From: Saliniradius amylolyticus
GTDB lineage: Bacteria > Pseudomonadota > Gammaproteobacteria > Enterobacterales > Alteromonadaceae
Assembly (NCBI RefSeq): GCF_003143555.1
Contig: NZ_CP029347.1
Location: 682,001 to 746,000 of the forward strand
Direction: 5' to 3'
DNA length: 64,000 nt
In this document: in pieces, positions 9,101-15,664 of the stretch
Layout of the letters: each line of letters begins with the position of its first letter
Numbering within the stretch: position 1 is the first letter of the stretch
Notes under the pieces: generated by a model
The model's input: only the letters and a program-made list of their open reading frames with translations
Told to the model about the DNA's origin: nothing
Databases searched by the model: none
Translations under genes and position numbers: made by a program

Positions 9101-9797
9101 TAACTTCTTTACCGTGTTTGCCGACATTAACCGTAGGATTGCCAGTCAGTCTAAACGCCTTACCGACGAGGTGGCCGACGACCTGACTCTGGATGGCATC
9201 CATCGCTCCGAGGTGCGCATTGTCTCCACCGTGGATGAGCTTAACTTCTGGCAGCCGCTACAGGTTTTTGCCAGGGCCTGGAAACAGTGGCGAGAGTCGG
9301 GCCGGGAGATGCCCGACGAGGCCTATCTGGAAGCGCTGGGCGATGTGGTGGATGTATTACCGTCCGACGCGCGCTTTAATATCGAGTCTTTACTGCGACT
9401 GGAGCTGCGCCTGAACGAAGGTGGCTCGGATCTGGTGATCAAAAATGATCGTCAGTTGCTGGAGTCCTCCAGTCATGGCATGGCCTATCTTATTTTGTGT
9501 AAATTCCTGCTGGCCTTTACCCGACTGTTAAGGGGCCAGGCCGAAGTGGGCATTCACTGGCCCATCGACGAAATCGGCACCCTGGCCTATCACAATGTGG
9601 AGAAGCTGTTTAATGCCTGTGACGCCAACGGCATCTGCATTATGGGCGCCTTCCCCAACCCGGAATCGGATGTGTTAATGCTGTTCCGACATCGTTATCT
9701 GATCGATAAGGAAAAACGGCAGCTACAGCAGATCCAGCCTAAGGTCAGCCCCATTCGCGAAAAACTTAAGGCCCGACAGCAGGAGGTGAGCGCATGA
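6147..9797 (+). CDS. mksB: MukB/MksB/JetC-type SMC ATPase of a bacterial condensin
   Basis: 1216 residues. The N-terminal head carries Walker A GTNASGKT (residues 30-37). A Gln/Glu-rich coiled coil follows from about 240 to 1000, broken near 540-610 by a hinge-like globular stretch (GSLRQYLREHMDGW through GAIDLPDYA). The C-terminal head has a signature-like ESSSHGMAYL (about 1106-1115) and Walker B HWPIDEIG (Asp/Glu at 1141/1142). This is the rod-shaped loop-extruding ATPase of the MukB/MksB/JetC class. Its stop overlaps the next start (ATGA). The downstream genes look like the kite and kleisin subunits. Known systems usually run F-E-B, so B-E-F is unusual. A Rad50-like role is less likely, given those partners. 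Confidence 0.8.
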   Translation: MAGLQRIILVATHLPGVVELKLDGHTNVCGTNASGKTTLQRLIPVFYGELPSKVVPRTRKKFSEFYLPHNNSYLIYEYQREDGRTCQAVVMPKDSDSVQYRFVDGPFEPEQVLVKEGDGHVALTPDKWLQRLKALDLDYSNKIHSTSEYRSVIQNDASVGRANSRDNTRLRQLAARYSLVSPTRRIRHMEKLVSAVHAKEGKMDTLRTMLAAIFEEDGLVQPATQVRSAKVREWISQMRQSRRLSGLHEDFHRLKQQAEEMVRLEQQLYQLKPLLGSDFQRLKTERADDDKRLKDLKEQLSQRKQQYQDQSDSIHDKSSEIGAELSTTEKQLEWLQSQYDRYLDADMEGLAQDVESLPVWRDNLQHKEEQHRLLLEQHQDMERELLAQKTKLADALERLRARHEASIADIEQNKEALRHAQHDKEQTLRNDYEQRRSDQQQQFEQVLTELQRQRLEQENQANQPQLTESEQEQMAQAEERLEQLQQLWQQALEAKDSAERQWQKARTERERCDQALNDARQRARQARDRLNVLENQLKPAEGSLRQYLREHMDGWEHRLGKVIHAPLLERKDLAPEVLASADETLMGLKLELGAIDLPDYAQDEATLKQRLTQAKEQLAHCLQVEAEAEEKLQQAHELAEQQRAVVDDCLHRQQQAKDDMGYARDARQRLQQEHKQRLKQRREQAEQEVKRLHQQLEQKQQEQAETLSQLKQDFQQQLLEYQSGWQAELDQQDDKIRHLRAQVEDKRQQNAQQMTELEAAFNQQLAEQDIDPKTLSDLKQAIAELQRHIQQIAERQDELSAYRRFMQVEWQQRPELLDKESGLRHQLQQLKQQKRSLRDEFEAFKIDFNRQKQTLDERIEHHGRLLFELEPLLKQLGALTLTPASTKDKMDSGDQAERISRCNEALGVRHRLERQLKDALTEFENQLTRDAGKDFLDTLEHGLADLGEDASVNQRLTVFERLLQILESRTRQIVEQGETIGGDLHNFFTVFADINRRIASQSKRLTDEVADDLTLDGIHRSEVRIVSTVDELNFWQPLQVFARAWKQWRESGREMPDEAYLEALGDVVDVLPSDARFNIESLLRLELRLNEGGSDLVIKNDRQLLESSSHGMAYLILCKFLLAFTRLLRGQAEVGIHWPIDEIGTLAYHNVEKLFNACDANGICIMGAFPNPESDVLMLFRHRYLIDKEKRQLQQIQPKVSPIREKLKARQQEVSA

Positions 9798-10417
9798 TGG
9801 AACACGGCCCCTTACTGGAACGCTTGCTGGCCGGTGACTTTATCTGTGCGGTTACCGACGAGCATCATTTTCATAAGTTGCAGCGCGATGCCTTGCGCGA
9901 GCAGCTTAATGACTATCTAAAACCTTTAAACCGGCGCATTGCCTGTTCGGAAGACGGCAGTGTGTATTTTCTGGCGTATGACCAGATAACGCCCGAGGCC
10001 AGAGAGGCCCTCAGTCAGCAATTTAGCCAGACCCTGCAGTCTCTGCTGCCCATGCTGGAGTGGATGCAATTGGTGCAGGAGGCGCTGGGTAAAGATGGTG
10101 CCCTGACGGCAGGCGATACCATCAAGCTGCAGGAGTTTTCCATGAAGGTGGAAGACAACCGCTCCTTGCGCCAGCGCCTGCAATCTCTGGTGGCCGAGCG
10201 CCTGTTTAAATCCACCAGTGACAAGAGCGACCAGCAGATCAAGCAGCTGTTCAAGCGCATCTGCGAACTGGGCTATCTGAGCCAGCCTCATAAAGATCGC
10301 TTGTATTTTGTGGTGACCGGCAAGATAGAACACCTTATTGAACTGGTACGCTTTATCAAAGACGAGGAGCACCTGCCGCTGGATGATCCAGAACCTCAGC
10401 AGGAGAGCATGTTGTGA
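9794..10417 (+). CDS. mksE: MukE/MksE/JetB-like kite subunit
   Basis: 207 residues, cytosolic, mostly helical. It begins by overlapping the SMC stop codon (ATGA at 9794) and has a near-perfect AGGAGGTGA ribosome site inside the SMC gene. The N-terminal LLERLLAGDFICAVTDEHHF and the long central winged-helix-like part (KLQEFSMKVEDNRSLRQRL, then IKQLFKRICELGYL) fit the kite subunits that clamp a kleisin in MukBEF, MksBEF and Wadjet complexes. Sequence identity in this family is always low, so the call leans on size, position and the SMC upstream. It ends overlapping the next gene by GTGA. Confidence 0.65.
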   Translation: MMEHGPLLERLLAGDFICAVTDEHHFHKLQRDALREQLNDYLKPLNRRIACSEDGSVYFLAYDQITPEAREALSQQFSQTLQSLLPMLEWMQLVQEALGKDGALTAGDTIKLQEFSMKVEDNRSLRQRLQSLVAERLFKSTSDKSDQQIKQLFKRICELGYLSQPHKDRLYFVVTGKIEHLIELVRFIKDEEHLPLDDPEPQQESML

Positions 10418-11646
10418 GCGAGGTGGGCAGCCTGTTTCAACTGGGGCGCCAGCGCCTGGCGCTGATTGGTCGGCATACGGATTTGCTGATGAAGGCCTAC
10501 CTCAATGGCTATGTGGATGAAACCGCTTTGTCGGAAAAGGCCTTACAGAGCCTTATCGAAGCGCGCATCCTCTATCGGCCCGACGAGTACTCACCGCTGA
10601 TACTAAAGTCGGTGGTCAGCGAGCTGGTGGCTTCCCTGGTGCAGGATGAGCGCAAGCGTCAGCTTAACGCCGATGTGGCCGAGCATCTGGATCAGATCCG
10701 CACCCGGGTGCATCAATATCGTCATGCCCGGGCCAAGGGGGACTTTGTGGCTGGTGAGCACCATATGCAGCTGCTCACCGAACGGGTGCATGATATGCAC
10801 GGTCAGTTTGGCGAGGCCATCGAAAGCCTGTGGCACCGGCTGAATACGGAATTTGGTTTTGTCAGCAGCCTGGATGACAAGATCGGCGAGATTGAACTGG
10901 CGCAAAAGCAGCTCAGAAGGTTGTTGGATGGCTTCGAGGCGGTGGATTTTGACGAGCTGATCGAGCTGGCAGGTTCCGATGGCGGCCTGCGTAAGCTGTT
11001 GGTGACCCGCTTACAATCCCGGTTGTCTGAGCACTCAGCCTCGCTACTGGAAGTGCAAAAGCGATTGGTGGAGCTGATGGCGCGTTTTCGTCGCCAGCAA
11101 CATCGTGCCCAGCTAATCAGTCGGATGGCGTCCTTCTTGCGCCAGCATCCGGGCTTTGAGGTGGGGGATTACCCCTATCGCAGTCAGGTGCCCGAACTGA
11201 TTAATCAGGCCGCGCCATTGAAACCCGCCGCCGCCACGGCGCTGGATCGCCCTCAGGACGAAGCCGTGCTGGCCCACATTGCCCGTTCTATACCCAGACC
11301 CACGACAGGTACAGAGCCTGAGGCCAGTACCGAGACTATTGAGGTACGCGCCCCGGCCACCATTCAAAGTGCTCACAAGCAACTGGTGGCCGATGTGGAA
11401 AGCTTCTTTATGGCGGTGATCGATTCTGGCCGCGATAGCGCACTGGATTATCTGGCACGCCAGCAGCTGGAATGGGACGCCGAGATCTGGCTGTTTCAGG
11501 TGATCGCGCTTTACGAAGGCATGAACAGAGAAGACAAGGCCGCCTTTGTGTTGGACAAAGCGCCGGGGCAGGCCCCTGACTGGCAAAGCCTGGGCGTGAT
11601 CCAGGATGTACATTTGCATGTGCCGTTGATGGGTGAAGCTCAGTAA
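10414..11646 (+). CDS. mksF: MukF/MksF/JetA-like kleisin subunit
   Basis: 410 residues. It starts with GTG at 10414 within the preceding stop (GTGA), with CAGGAGAG upstream, so translation is coupled. The N-terminal 80 residues look like a winged helix, residues 90-260 form a long helical region with heptad character, a Pro/Ala/Thr-rich linker spans about 270-315, and a C-terminal globular part ends EIWLFQVIALYEGMN and beyond. That order (winged helix, helical bundle, flexible linker, C-terminal head-binding domain) is what MukF-type kleisins have. No JetD/MksG nuclease gene follows; instead a truncated gene on the other strand abuts the stop codon. Confidence 0.65.
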   Translation: MSEVGSLFQLGRQRLALIGRHTDLLMKAYLNGYVDETALSEKALQSLIEARILYRPDEYSPLILKSVVSELVASLVQDERKRQLNADVAEHLDQIRTRVHQYRHARAKGDFVAGEHHMQLLTERVHDMHGQFGEAIESLWHRLNTEFGFVSSLDDKIGEIELAQKQLRRLLDGFEAVDFDELIELAGSDGGLRKLLVTRLQSRLSEHSASLLEVQKRLVELMARFRRQQHRAQLISRMASFLRQHPGFEVGDYPYRSQVPELINQAAPLKPAAATALDRPQDEAVLAHIARSIPRPTTGTEPEASTETIEVRAPATIQSAHKQLVADVESFFMAVIDSGRDSALDYLARQQLEWDAEIWLFQVIALYEGMNREDKAAFVLDKAPGQAPDWQSLGVIQDVHLHVPLMGEAQ

Positions 11647-11742
11647 TTGGCCATCAATCTGGGCATAAGGGTTCTGGGCCATCGCTGGTGCAACTACTGC
11701 TGAAGCGAGGACCATTGCCATAAAAAGCCTGTCTAAACTCAT
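11647..11742 (-). pseudogene. 5' stub of a secreted-protein gene, truncated at the mksF stop
   Basis: An ATG at 11742 has a good ribosome site (AAAAGGCGGCCC before it) and encodes a textbook signal peptide (LFMAMVLASAVVAPAMA) followed by QNPYAQIDG. After about 32 codons the frame enters the reverse complement of mksF, where it can no longer be meaningful. The NPYAxIDG start resembles small periplasmic OB-fold (YdeI/YgiW-like) proteins, but too little remains to be sure. The stub suggests that a deletion or insertion placed the condensin operon end directly inside this gene. Confidence 0.5.
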
Positions 11743-11943
11743 GGGCCGCCTTTTCTGTCAATGTATTTGCACACTGACTGGTGAGCAGTAGCGCAGGCTG
11801 CGCGGCATTTATGGCTACCTCAACTCCGCTAGTTAAAGACAGTATCAATTTGTTTGTTTTGGGGACGAATAGTGTTTCAGCAAAGCTCTTCTATACTTTG
11901 CTGACTTATCACATGTTGTGATGAGCCTACAGGAGACAAAGTG

Positions 11944-12396
11944 ATGAAAACCACGATCTTTGCTCTTGGTTTGCTGCTTCTGTGCGGTACTGCAACAGCC
12001 AACGCGCAACAACTGGAAGTTTACAAAGACTATGAGCCCGGCTCCCAAATCATCATGATGACCACGGTGAAGGTGGACCCGAATATGACCGACCTGTATC
12101 TGGCCGGTATTAGAGACACCTGGGTGAAAGCGGTCCGGATGCAAAAGGAAATGGGGTACATCAAGGACTGGAAGATCTTGAGCAGTGACTTGCCCTTAGC
12201 CGGTGACTTCAATCTGGTGTTAATGGTGACCTTTGAGAAGGCGAGCGACTTAGAGCCTAACAAAGAGCGCTACCAAGCCTTTATGAAGCAATGGGGTGAG
12301 GCGAACCGCAAGCGTTCTGAGGAACTGGTAAAGACGTATCCCGAGGTTCGTACTCTCACCGGAGAATATCGTCTCAGGGAAGTTATGATGAAATAG
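11944..12396 (+). CDS. small periplasmic protein of unknown function
   Basis: 150 residues from the ATG at 11944 (AGGAGA ribosome site; a GTG one codon earlier is also possible). A clear signal peptide ends at ATANAQ. The mature part alternates KVDPNMTDLYLAGIRDTW, MGYIKDWKILSSD and FNLVLMVTFEKASDLEPNK, a layout like a single dimeric alpha-beta barrel (NIPSNAP/ABM-like) domain. I do not recognise a named family. The gene stands alone and is followed by a strong terminator shared with the convergent serine hydrolase gene. Confidence 0.7.
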   Translation: MKTTIFALGLLLLCGTATANAQQLEVYKDYEPGSQIIMMTTVKVDPNMTDLYLAGIRDTWVKAVRMQKEMGYIKDWKILSSDLPLAGDFNLVLMVTFEKASDLEPNKERYQAFMKQWGEANRKRSEELVKTYPEVRTLTGEYRLREVMMK

Positions 12397-12400
12397 TCAT

Positions 12401-12425
12401 AAGCGAGGCACCGGCCTCGCTTTTT
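12401..12425 (+). terminator. Rho-independent terminator
   Basis: AAGCGAGGC (12401-12409), loop ACCG, then GCCTCGCTT (12414-12422) and a T run to 12425. It directly follows the small periplasmic protein gene and touches the end of the convergent hydrolase. Confidence 0.85.
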
Positions 12426-13543
12426 CAGGCTGCGGTATCCTCTCGTATCAGGTTGGCATCGTAGTGGCCCACCACATCCAGAATCAGGGTGTTGACCAGA
12501 TCCCACCAATGTTCTCCTTCCTTTGCATAACCATTGGCAGCCACCACCATAGTGACTCCGACCGACTCAATATGCACCAGTATGCTTTTATATCCGCTCA
12601 GAGTGCCGGTATGGCCGTAGTGAACCACACCATAATCATTCCACAGACGAGTGCCGAGTCCGTAAGCCTCGTTAAACGGTGTGGGTTTAAGCAGCGCTTG
12701 GGTGTGTGCCGGGCTTAACAGATTACCGTTATAGATCTGATGACCGAGGCGGGCCAGTTCCAGTGGCTGGCCGACAAAGTTACCGGCAGCGCCAATCGCG
12801 TCGCGGTGGTACTCATAGGCCCGTTCGTTTTCGGCCAGATCCAGCACCGGAATACCGGCATTACTAAAATCGTCCGGGAAGACATGATGAACCCCCGTGG
12901 GCTTGCCGATAAACTGCTCAAATAATTGGCTCAGAGGCTGACCGGTGGCGTTTTCCAGCACTTCTCCCAATACGTAGAAGCCAGTGTTGGAGTAGCTGTA
13001 ATCGCTGCCGGGGGCAAAGTCTGGACCCGCTTCGACGGCGTAACTGAGAATCTCGTTCAGTGTCCAGCGCTTATTCGGGTTATCCAGAGCGCGGCTGAAA
13101 AAATCATTATCTCCATTGATGTAGTCATACAGACCGGCGGTGTTGGCCATCAATTGCTCAACGGTAATGGCTTCGGAGTCAGGTAACGGGCCTAAATCTA
13201 CATAGTCGGTAGCTGAGTCACTCAGCATCAGAGGGGTTTGTTCGATAAGCTTTAAGGCCAGTACCGAGGTCAGATGCTTAGAAATGCTTGCCAGCCGAAA
13301 CCGATGGTAAGGCTGAAGTGCCTCGCCGGTATGCACATTAGCGACGCCACGGGTGAGTGTGATTTCGTGTTGATGAGGCGTGATTAAGGCCAATGACACG
13401 CCGGGTACTTGTAACCGGGGAAAATGGCTGTCCAGTGACTGTTGTAGCCTTTGTTTTAGAGTGCCAGGGTCTTGATTCTGCTGGAAAAAAAAGATTAAGG
13501 AAATAACCAGCAGGGTAATCAGAGATATTCTTGTTATTCTCAT
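12425..13543 (-). CDS. serine hydrolase of the class C beta-lactamase/penicillin-binding fold
   Basis: 372 residues. An N-terminal hydrophobic stretch (ISLITLLVISLIFFF) acts as signal or anchor. The three active-site motifs are present: SISK (SxxK) in RLASISKHLTS, YSN (YxN) in SYSNTGFYVLGEV, and HTG in YGHTGTLSGYKS. Members of this fold act as esterases, D-amino peptidases or carboxypeptidases, and most are not drug-resistance enzymes; nothing here points to resistance. It probably works in the periplasm. No operon partner is present. Confidence 0.85.
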   Translation of the reverse strand: MRITRISLITLLVISLIFFFQQNQDPGTLKQRLQQSLDSHFPRLQVPGVSLALITPHQHEITLTRGVANVHTGEALQPYHRFRLASISKHLTSVLALKLIEQTPLMLSDSATDYVDLGPLPDSEAITVEQLMANTAGLYDYINGDNDFFSRALDNPNKRWTLNEILSYAVEAGPDFAPGSDYSYSNTGFYVLGEVLENATGQPLSQLFEQFIGKPTGVHHVFPDDFSNAGIPVLDLAENERAYEYHRDAIGAAGNFVGQPLELARLGHQIYNGNLLSPAHTQALLKPTPFNEAYGLGTRLWNDYGVVHYGHTGTLSGYKSILVHIESVGVTMVVAANGYAKEGEHWWDLVNTLILDVVGHYDANLIREDTAA

Positions 13544-13659
13544 TTCTGGAATACTTTATTTGTTTAGCCTAAGGGTATGTGTGTCGAAGCGACATGGCAA
13601 GTCATCGATACGGGCCTTAAAAATAAAAGTGAGAAAAAGGTATCGCTAAGCTTAAAAAC

Positions 13660-13668
13660 TGTTATAGT
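13660..13668 (+). promoter_or_regulatory. extended -10 promoter and long leader of the first csp gene
   Basis: TG-T-TATAGT (13660-13668) is an extended -10 without a good -35. Transcription would start near 13675, giving a leader of about 180 bases before the ATG at 13856. Long leaders of this size are typical of cold-shock mRNAs and fold differently in the cold. The 312-base gap 13544-13855 holds nothing else that I can support. Confidence 0.45.
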
Positions 13669-13855
13669 GCGCCCTGGCCTAAGGTCAGATATTTATATTG
13701 TTTTGTTCTTCGCTTCATGTCTATAGAGCTACATCCGCTGTCAAACAGCACCTGTATGTCGTTTCTCTCATAAGCCGCACACGCAACATAAGTAACTCGA
13801 ACACCAGGCTTTAATGCGCAATTTCGCGCCGAATTTTATTTTATGAGGAAGACAC

Positions 13856-14065
13856 ATGTCTCAATCTACCGGTACTGTTAAGTGGTTCAACGAAGATAAA
13901 GGTTTTGGTTTTATTACTCAGGACGACGGCGGTAAGGACGTATTCGTTCATTTCCGTTCTATCCAGGGTGACGGTTTCAAGACTCTGGCTGAAGGCCAGG
14001 CAGTAACCTTCACTGTTGAACAAGGCCAAAAAGGTCTGCAGGCGGCTAACGTAGTTCCGGCGTAA
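13856..14065 (+). CDS. CspA-family cold-shock protein (first copy)
   Basis: 69 residues, one cold-shock domain. Both RNA-binding motifs are intact: KGFGFITQ (RNP1) and DVFVHF (RNP2), with the [10 protein letters not shown] start. These small five-stranded barrels bind single-stranded RNA/DNA and melt mRNA structure; some act in the cold and others in stationary phase. GAGGAAGAC precedes the ATG. It is a close paralogue of the gene 326 bases downstream (about 80% alike by eye), and both have the same promoter type, leader length and terminator style, so they look like a tandem duplication. Confidence 0.95.
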   Translation: MSQSTGTVKWFNEDKGFGFITQDDGGKDVFVHFRSIQGDGFKTLAEGQAVTFTVEQGQKGLQAANVVPA

Positions 14066-14092
14066 CGTCGAACGCGATTAGCGAGTCTGAAG

Positions 14093-14119
14093 AAAAAGCG
14101 AGCTACGGCTCGCTTTTTT
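14093..14119 (+). terminator. terminator of the first csp gene
   Basis: AGCGAGC (14097-14103), loop TACG, GCTCGCT (14108-14114), with an A run before and a T run after. It closely resembles the terminator of the second csp gene. Confidence 0.9.
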
Positions 14120-14197
14120 GTGTTCAAAATTCGCCACGGAAGTGACTGAGTGTCATACAAATTTAATCAAAATATTGCTAGTTTTCTGCTCAAGCCG

Positions 14198-14206
14198 TGC
14201 TAGTAT
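14198..14206 (+). promoter_or_regulatory. extended -10 promoter and long leader of the second csp gene
   Basis: TG-C-TAGTAT (14198-14206) mirrors the extended -10 of the first copy. A start near 14213 would give a leader of about 178 bases to the ATG at 14391. The gap 14120-14390 shows no other feature. Confidence 0.45.
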
Positions 14207-14390
14207 TGCTTTCGGCCTCTGGTCGGAACTATCTACAGTGTTATTGCTTCATCGTAACCTCAAGATTTGCTCTGCAATTCGGAACACGCGTTTTTAAGCT
14301 ACACCCTAAGATACATCCCCGGACCGTCGTAGAGGCTGAATGGAAGCGTGAAAACGCGATTGTTTAATTTTAGAAATATTGAGGTCAAAG

Positions 14391-14600
14391 ATGTCTCAGA
14401 CAACTGGCACTGTAAAGTGGTTTAACGAAGACAAAGGTTATGGTTTCATCACTCAGGATAATGGCGGTAAGGACGTATTCGTTCACTTCCGTGCTATCCA
14501 GGGCGACGGTTTCCGTACTCTGAAAGAAGGTCAAAAAGTGACTTTCGACGTTGAAGAAGGTCAAAAAGGCCTGCAAGCAGCAAACGTTAACGCTGCTTAA
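14391..14600 (+). CDS. CspA-family cold-shock protein (second copy)
   Basis: 69 residues from the ATG at 14391 (the in-frame start four codons earlier adds MRSK and lacks conservation with the paralogue). RNP1 KGYGFITQ and RNP2 DVFVHF are intact. Compared with the first copy it is more charged in the second half ([13 protein letters not shown]), which could tune nucleic-acid affinity. It has its own promoter and terminator and so can be regulated separately. Confidence 0.95.
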   Translation: MSQTTGTVKWFNEDKGYGFITQDNGGKDVFVHFRAIQGDGFRTLKEGQKVTFDVEEGQKGLQAANVNAA

Positions 14601-14622
14601 TTAACGCTCTGTCGTTAAAACC

Positions 14623-14650
14623 AAAAAGCGAGCCGAGGCTCGCTTTTTTT
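14623..14650 (+). terminator. terminator of the second csp gene
   Basis: GCGAGCC (14628-14634) and GGCTCGC (14637-14643) flanked by an A run and seven T residues. The stem bases are nearly those of the first csp terminator. Confidence 0.9.
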
Positions 14651-14668
14651 GTGTCTGAGCTTTGAGTA

Positions 14669-15529
14669 TCAGGCTCGTTGGCGCACCAAAATTAATCCCA
14701 CTAATCCTAAGCCGAGCAGGAGTACAGATTGTGGTCCTGGAACGCTGACCGCAAAGCGGCTCTCGCTGTATTGGGAGTAGGGCTCGTCCCCGACTAATAA
14801 ATCGCGATTATTGTACGCCCAGTTGTCCATATTTAAAGCGAAATCAAAGGCATAGAAGCCAGCATTTGTATCCGTTGTATTTTCAAATACCCCTGACAAT
14901 GAGCCAGTGACGCTTGCCGGATCACCATTGGCAACGATCCACCCTCCTTGCTCGCTACCCTGTAACCCAGTTGCCGTAAGCATCACATTTAACGAGTGGA
15001 AAAGACCACTGTCATCAACGTTACCCGGCGCGCTTAAGCGGCTGTAGGTGTCGGCATATGCAGCATTGCTGACATCCAGCAGGTAGTCGAACTGAGTCCA
15101 GTGGGTGCCATCAAAGTTGCTGAACTGATACTGGCTTTGGGAGGTGTAACCGTTTTCAGTGCTAAGGGGATCGTTGTAGTTGTAATACTGCATAAAACCA
15201 GCACCGGTGTTGCCATGGGTATTGCCCCAACCTGCGCCCCTTGGATTGCCTTGATCATCCACGGCGGTCGAAAACCACCAGGAGCCCATGGCGACAGCAT
15301 GGTCTATATCGTTGATCTGAGCATTATTACTGGCGCTCAGGTAGAGGTCTCTCTTGCTGATCGAGATTTCATCAACGATTGTGGTTAAATCAGCATCCGC
15401 ATAGCGTGTTACTGTGCCCTCATAACCGAACCGGGCCGACTCAATCCACCCTGATGACATAAAACCTGCCTGAGCTGTGGCGGCGCAAAATCCCAACGCT
15501 ACCGATATGGTTACTGCTGTTTTTCTCAT
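14669..15529 (-). CDS. PEP-CTERM-like secreted protein
   Basis: 286 residues. A signal peptide (MRKTAVTISVALGFCAATAQA) is followed by a soluble beta-rich domain with many Asn, Tyr and Trp residues, and a C-terminal tripartite tail: VPGPQ, a hydrophobic helix (SVLLLGLGLVGLILV) and the basic end RQRA. This is the sorting-signal layout cut by exosortases, with a VPGP variant in place of the usual VPEP/VPAP. Such proteins are released to or anchored at the surface, often with exopolysaccharide. No exosortase gene is visible here. GAGGAA precedes the ATG. The central domain is unrecognised. Confidence 0.7.
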   Translation of the reverse strand: MRKTAVTISVALGFCAATAQAGFMSSGWIESARFGYEGTVTRYADADLTTIVDEISISKRDLYLSASNNAQINDIDHAVAMGSWWFSTAVDDQGNPRGAGWGNTHGNTGAGFMQYYNYNDPLSTENGYTSQSQYQFSNFDGTHWTQFDYLLDVSNAAYADTYSRLSAPGNVDDSGLFHSLNVMLTATGLQGSEQGGWIVANGDPASVTGSLSGVFENTTDTNAGFYAFDFALNMDNWAYNNRDLLVGDEPYSQYSESRFAVSVPGPQSVLLLGLGLVGLILVRQRA

Positions 15530-15664
15530 AACTATTCCTCGTCGTGTCGAATAAACGAGGGGGGCTTAAGCAGGGTTAATACCAGGTTTTTAACTTATTG
15601 AATTATAATGATTTTCTCATCGACTTTCATGAGCGAATTGACAAAGTGTAAAAAAATCAGACAG

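Noticed and set aside
11113-11646. Minus-strand continuation of the truncated secreted protein across mksF
   Set aside because: Antisense to a well-supported gene; residues after the first 32 codons have no protein-like order.
6147-11646. Wadjet defence system
   Set aside because: JetD is missing and the gene order is reversed; only the condensin part can be claimed.
12425-13543. Class C beta-lactamase resistance gene
   Set aside because: It has the shared fold and motifs, but the overall sequence is that of general serine hydrolases and nothing ties it to drugs.
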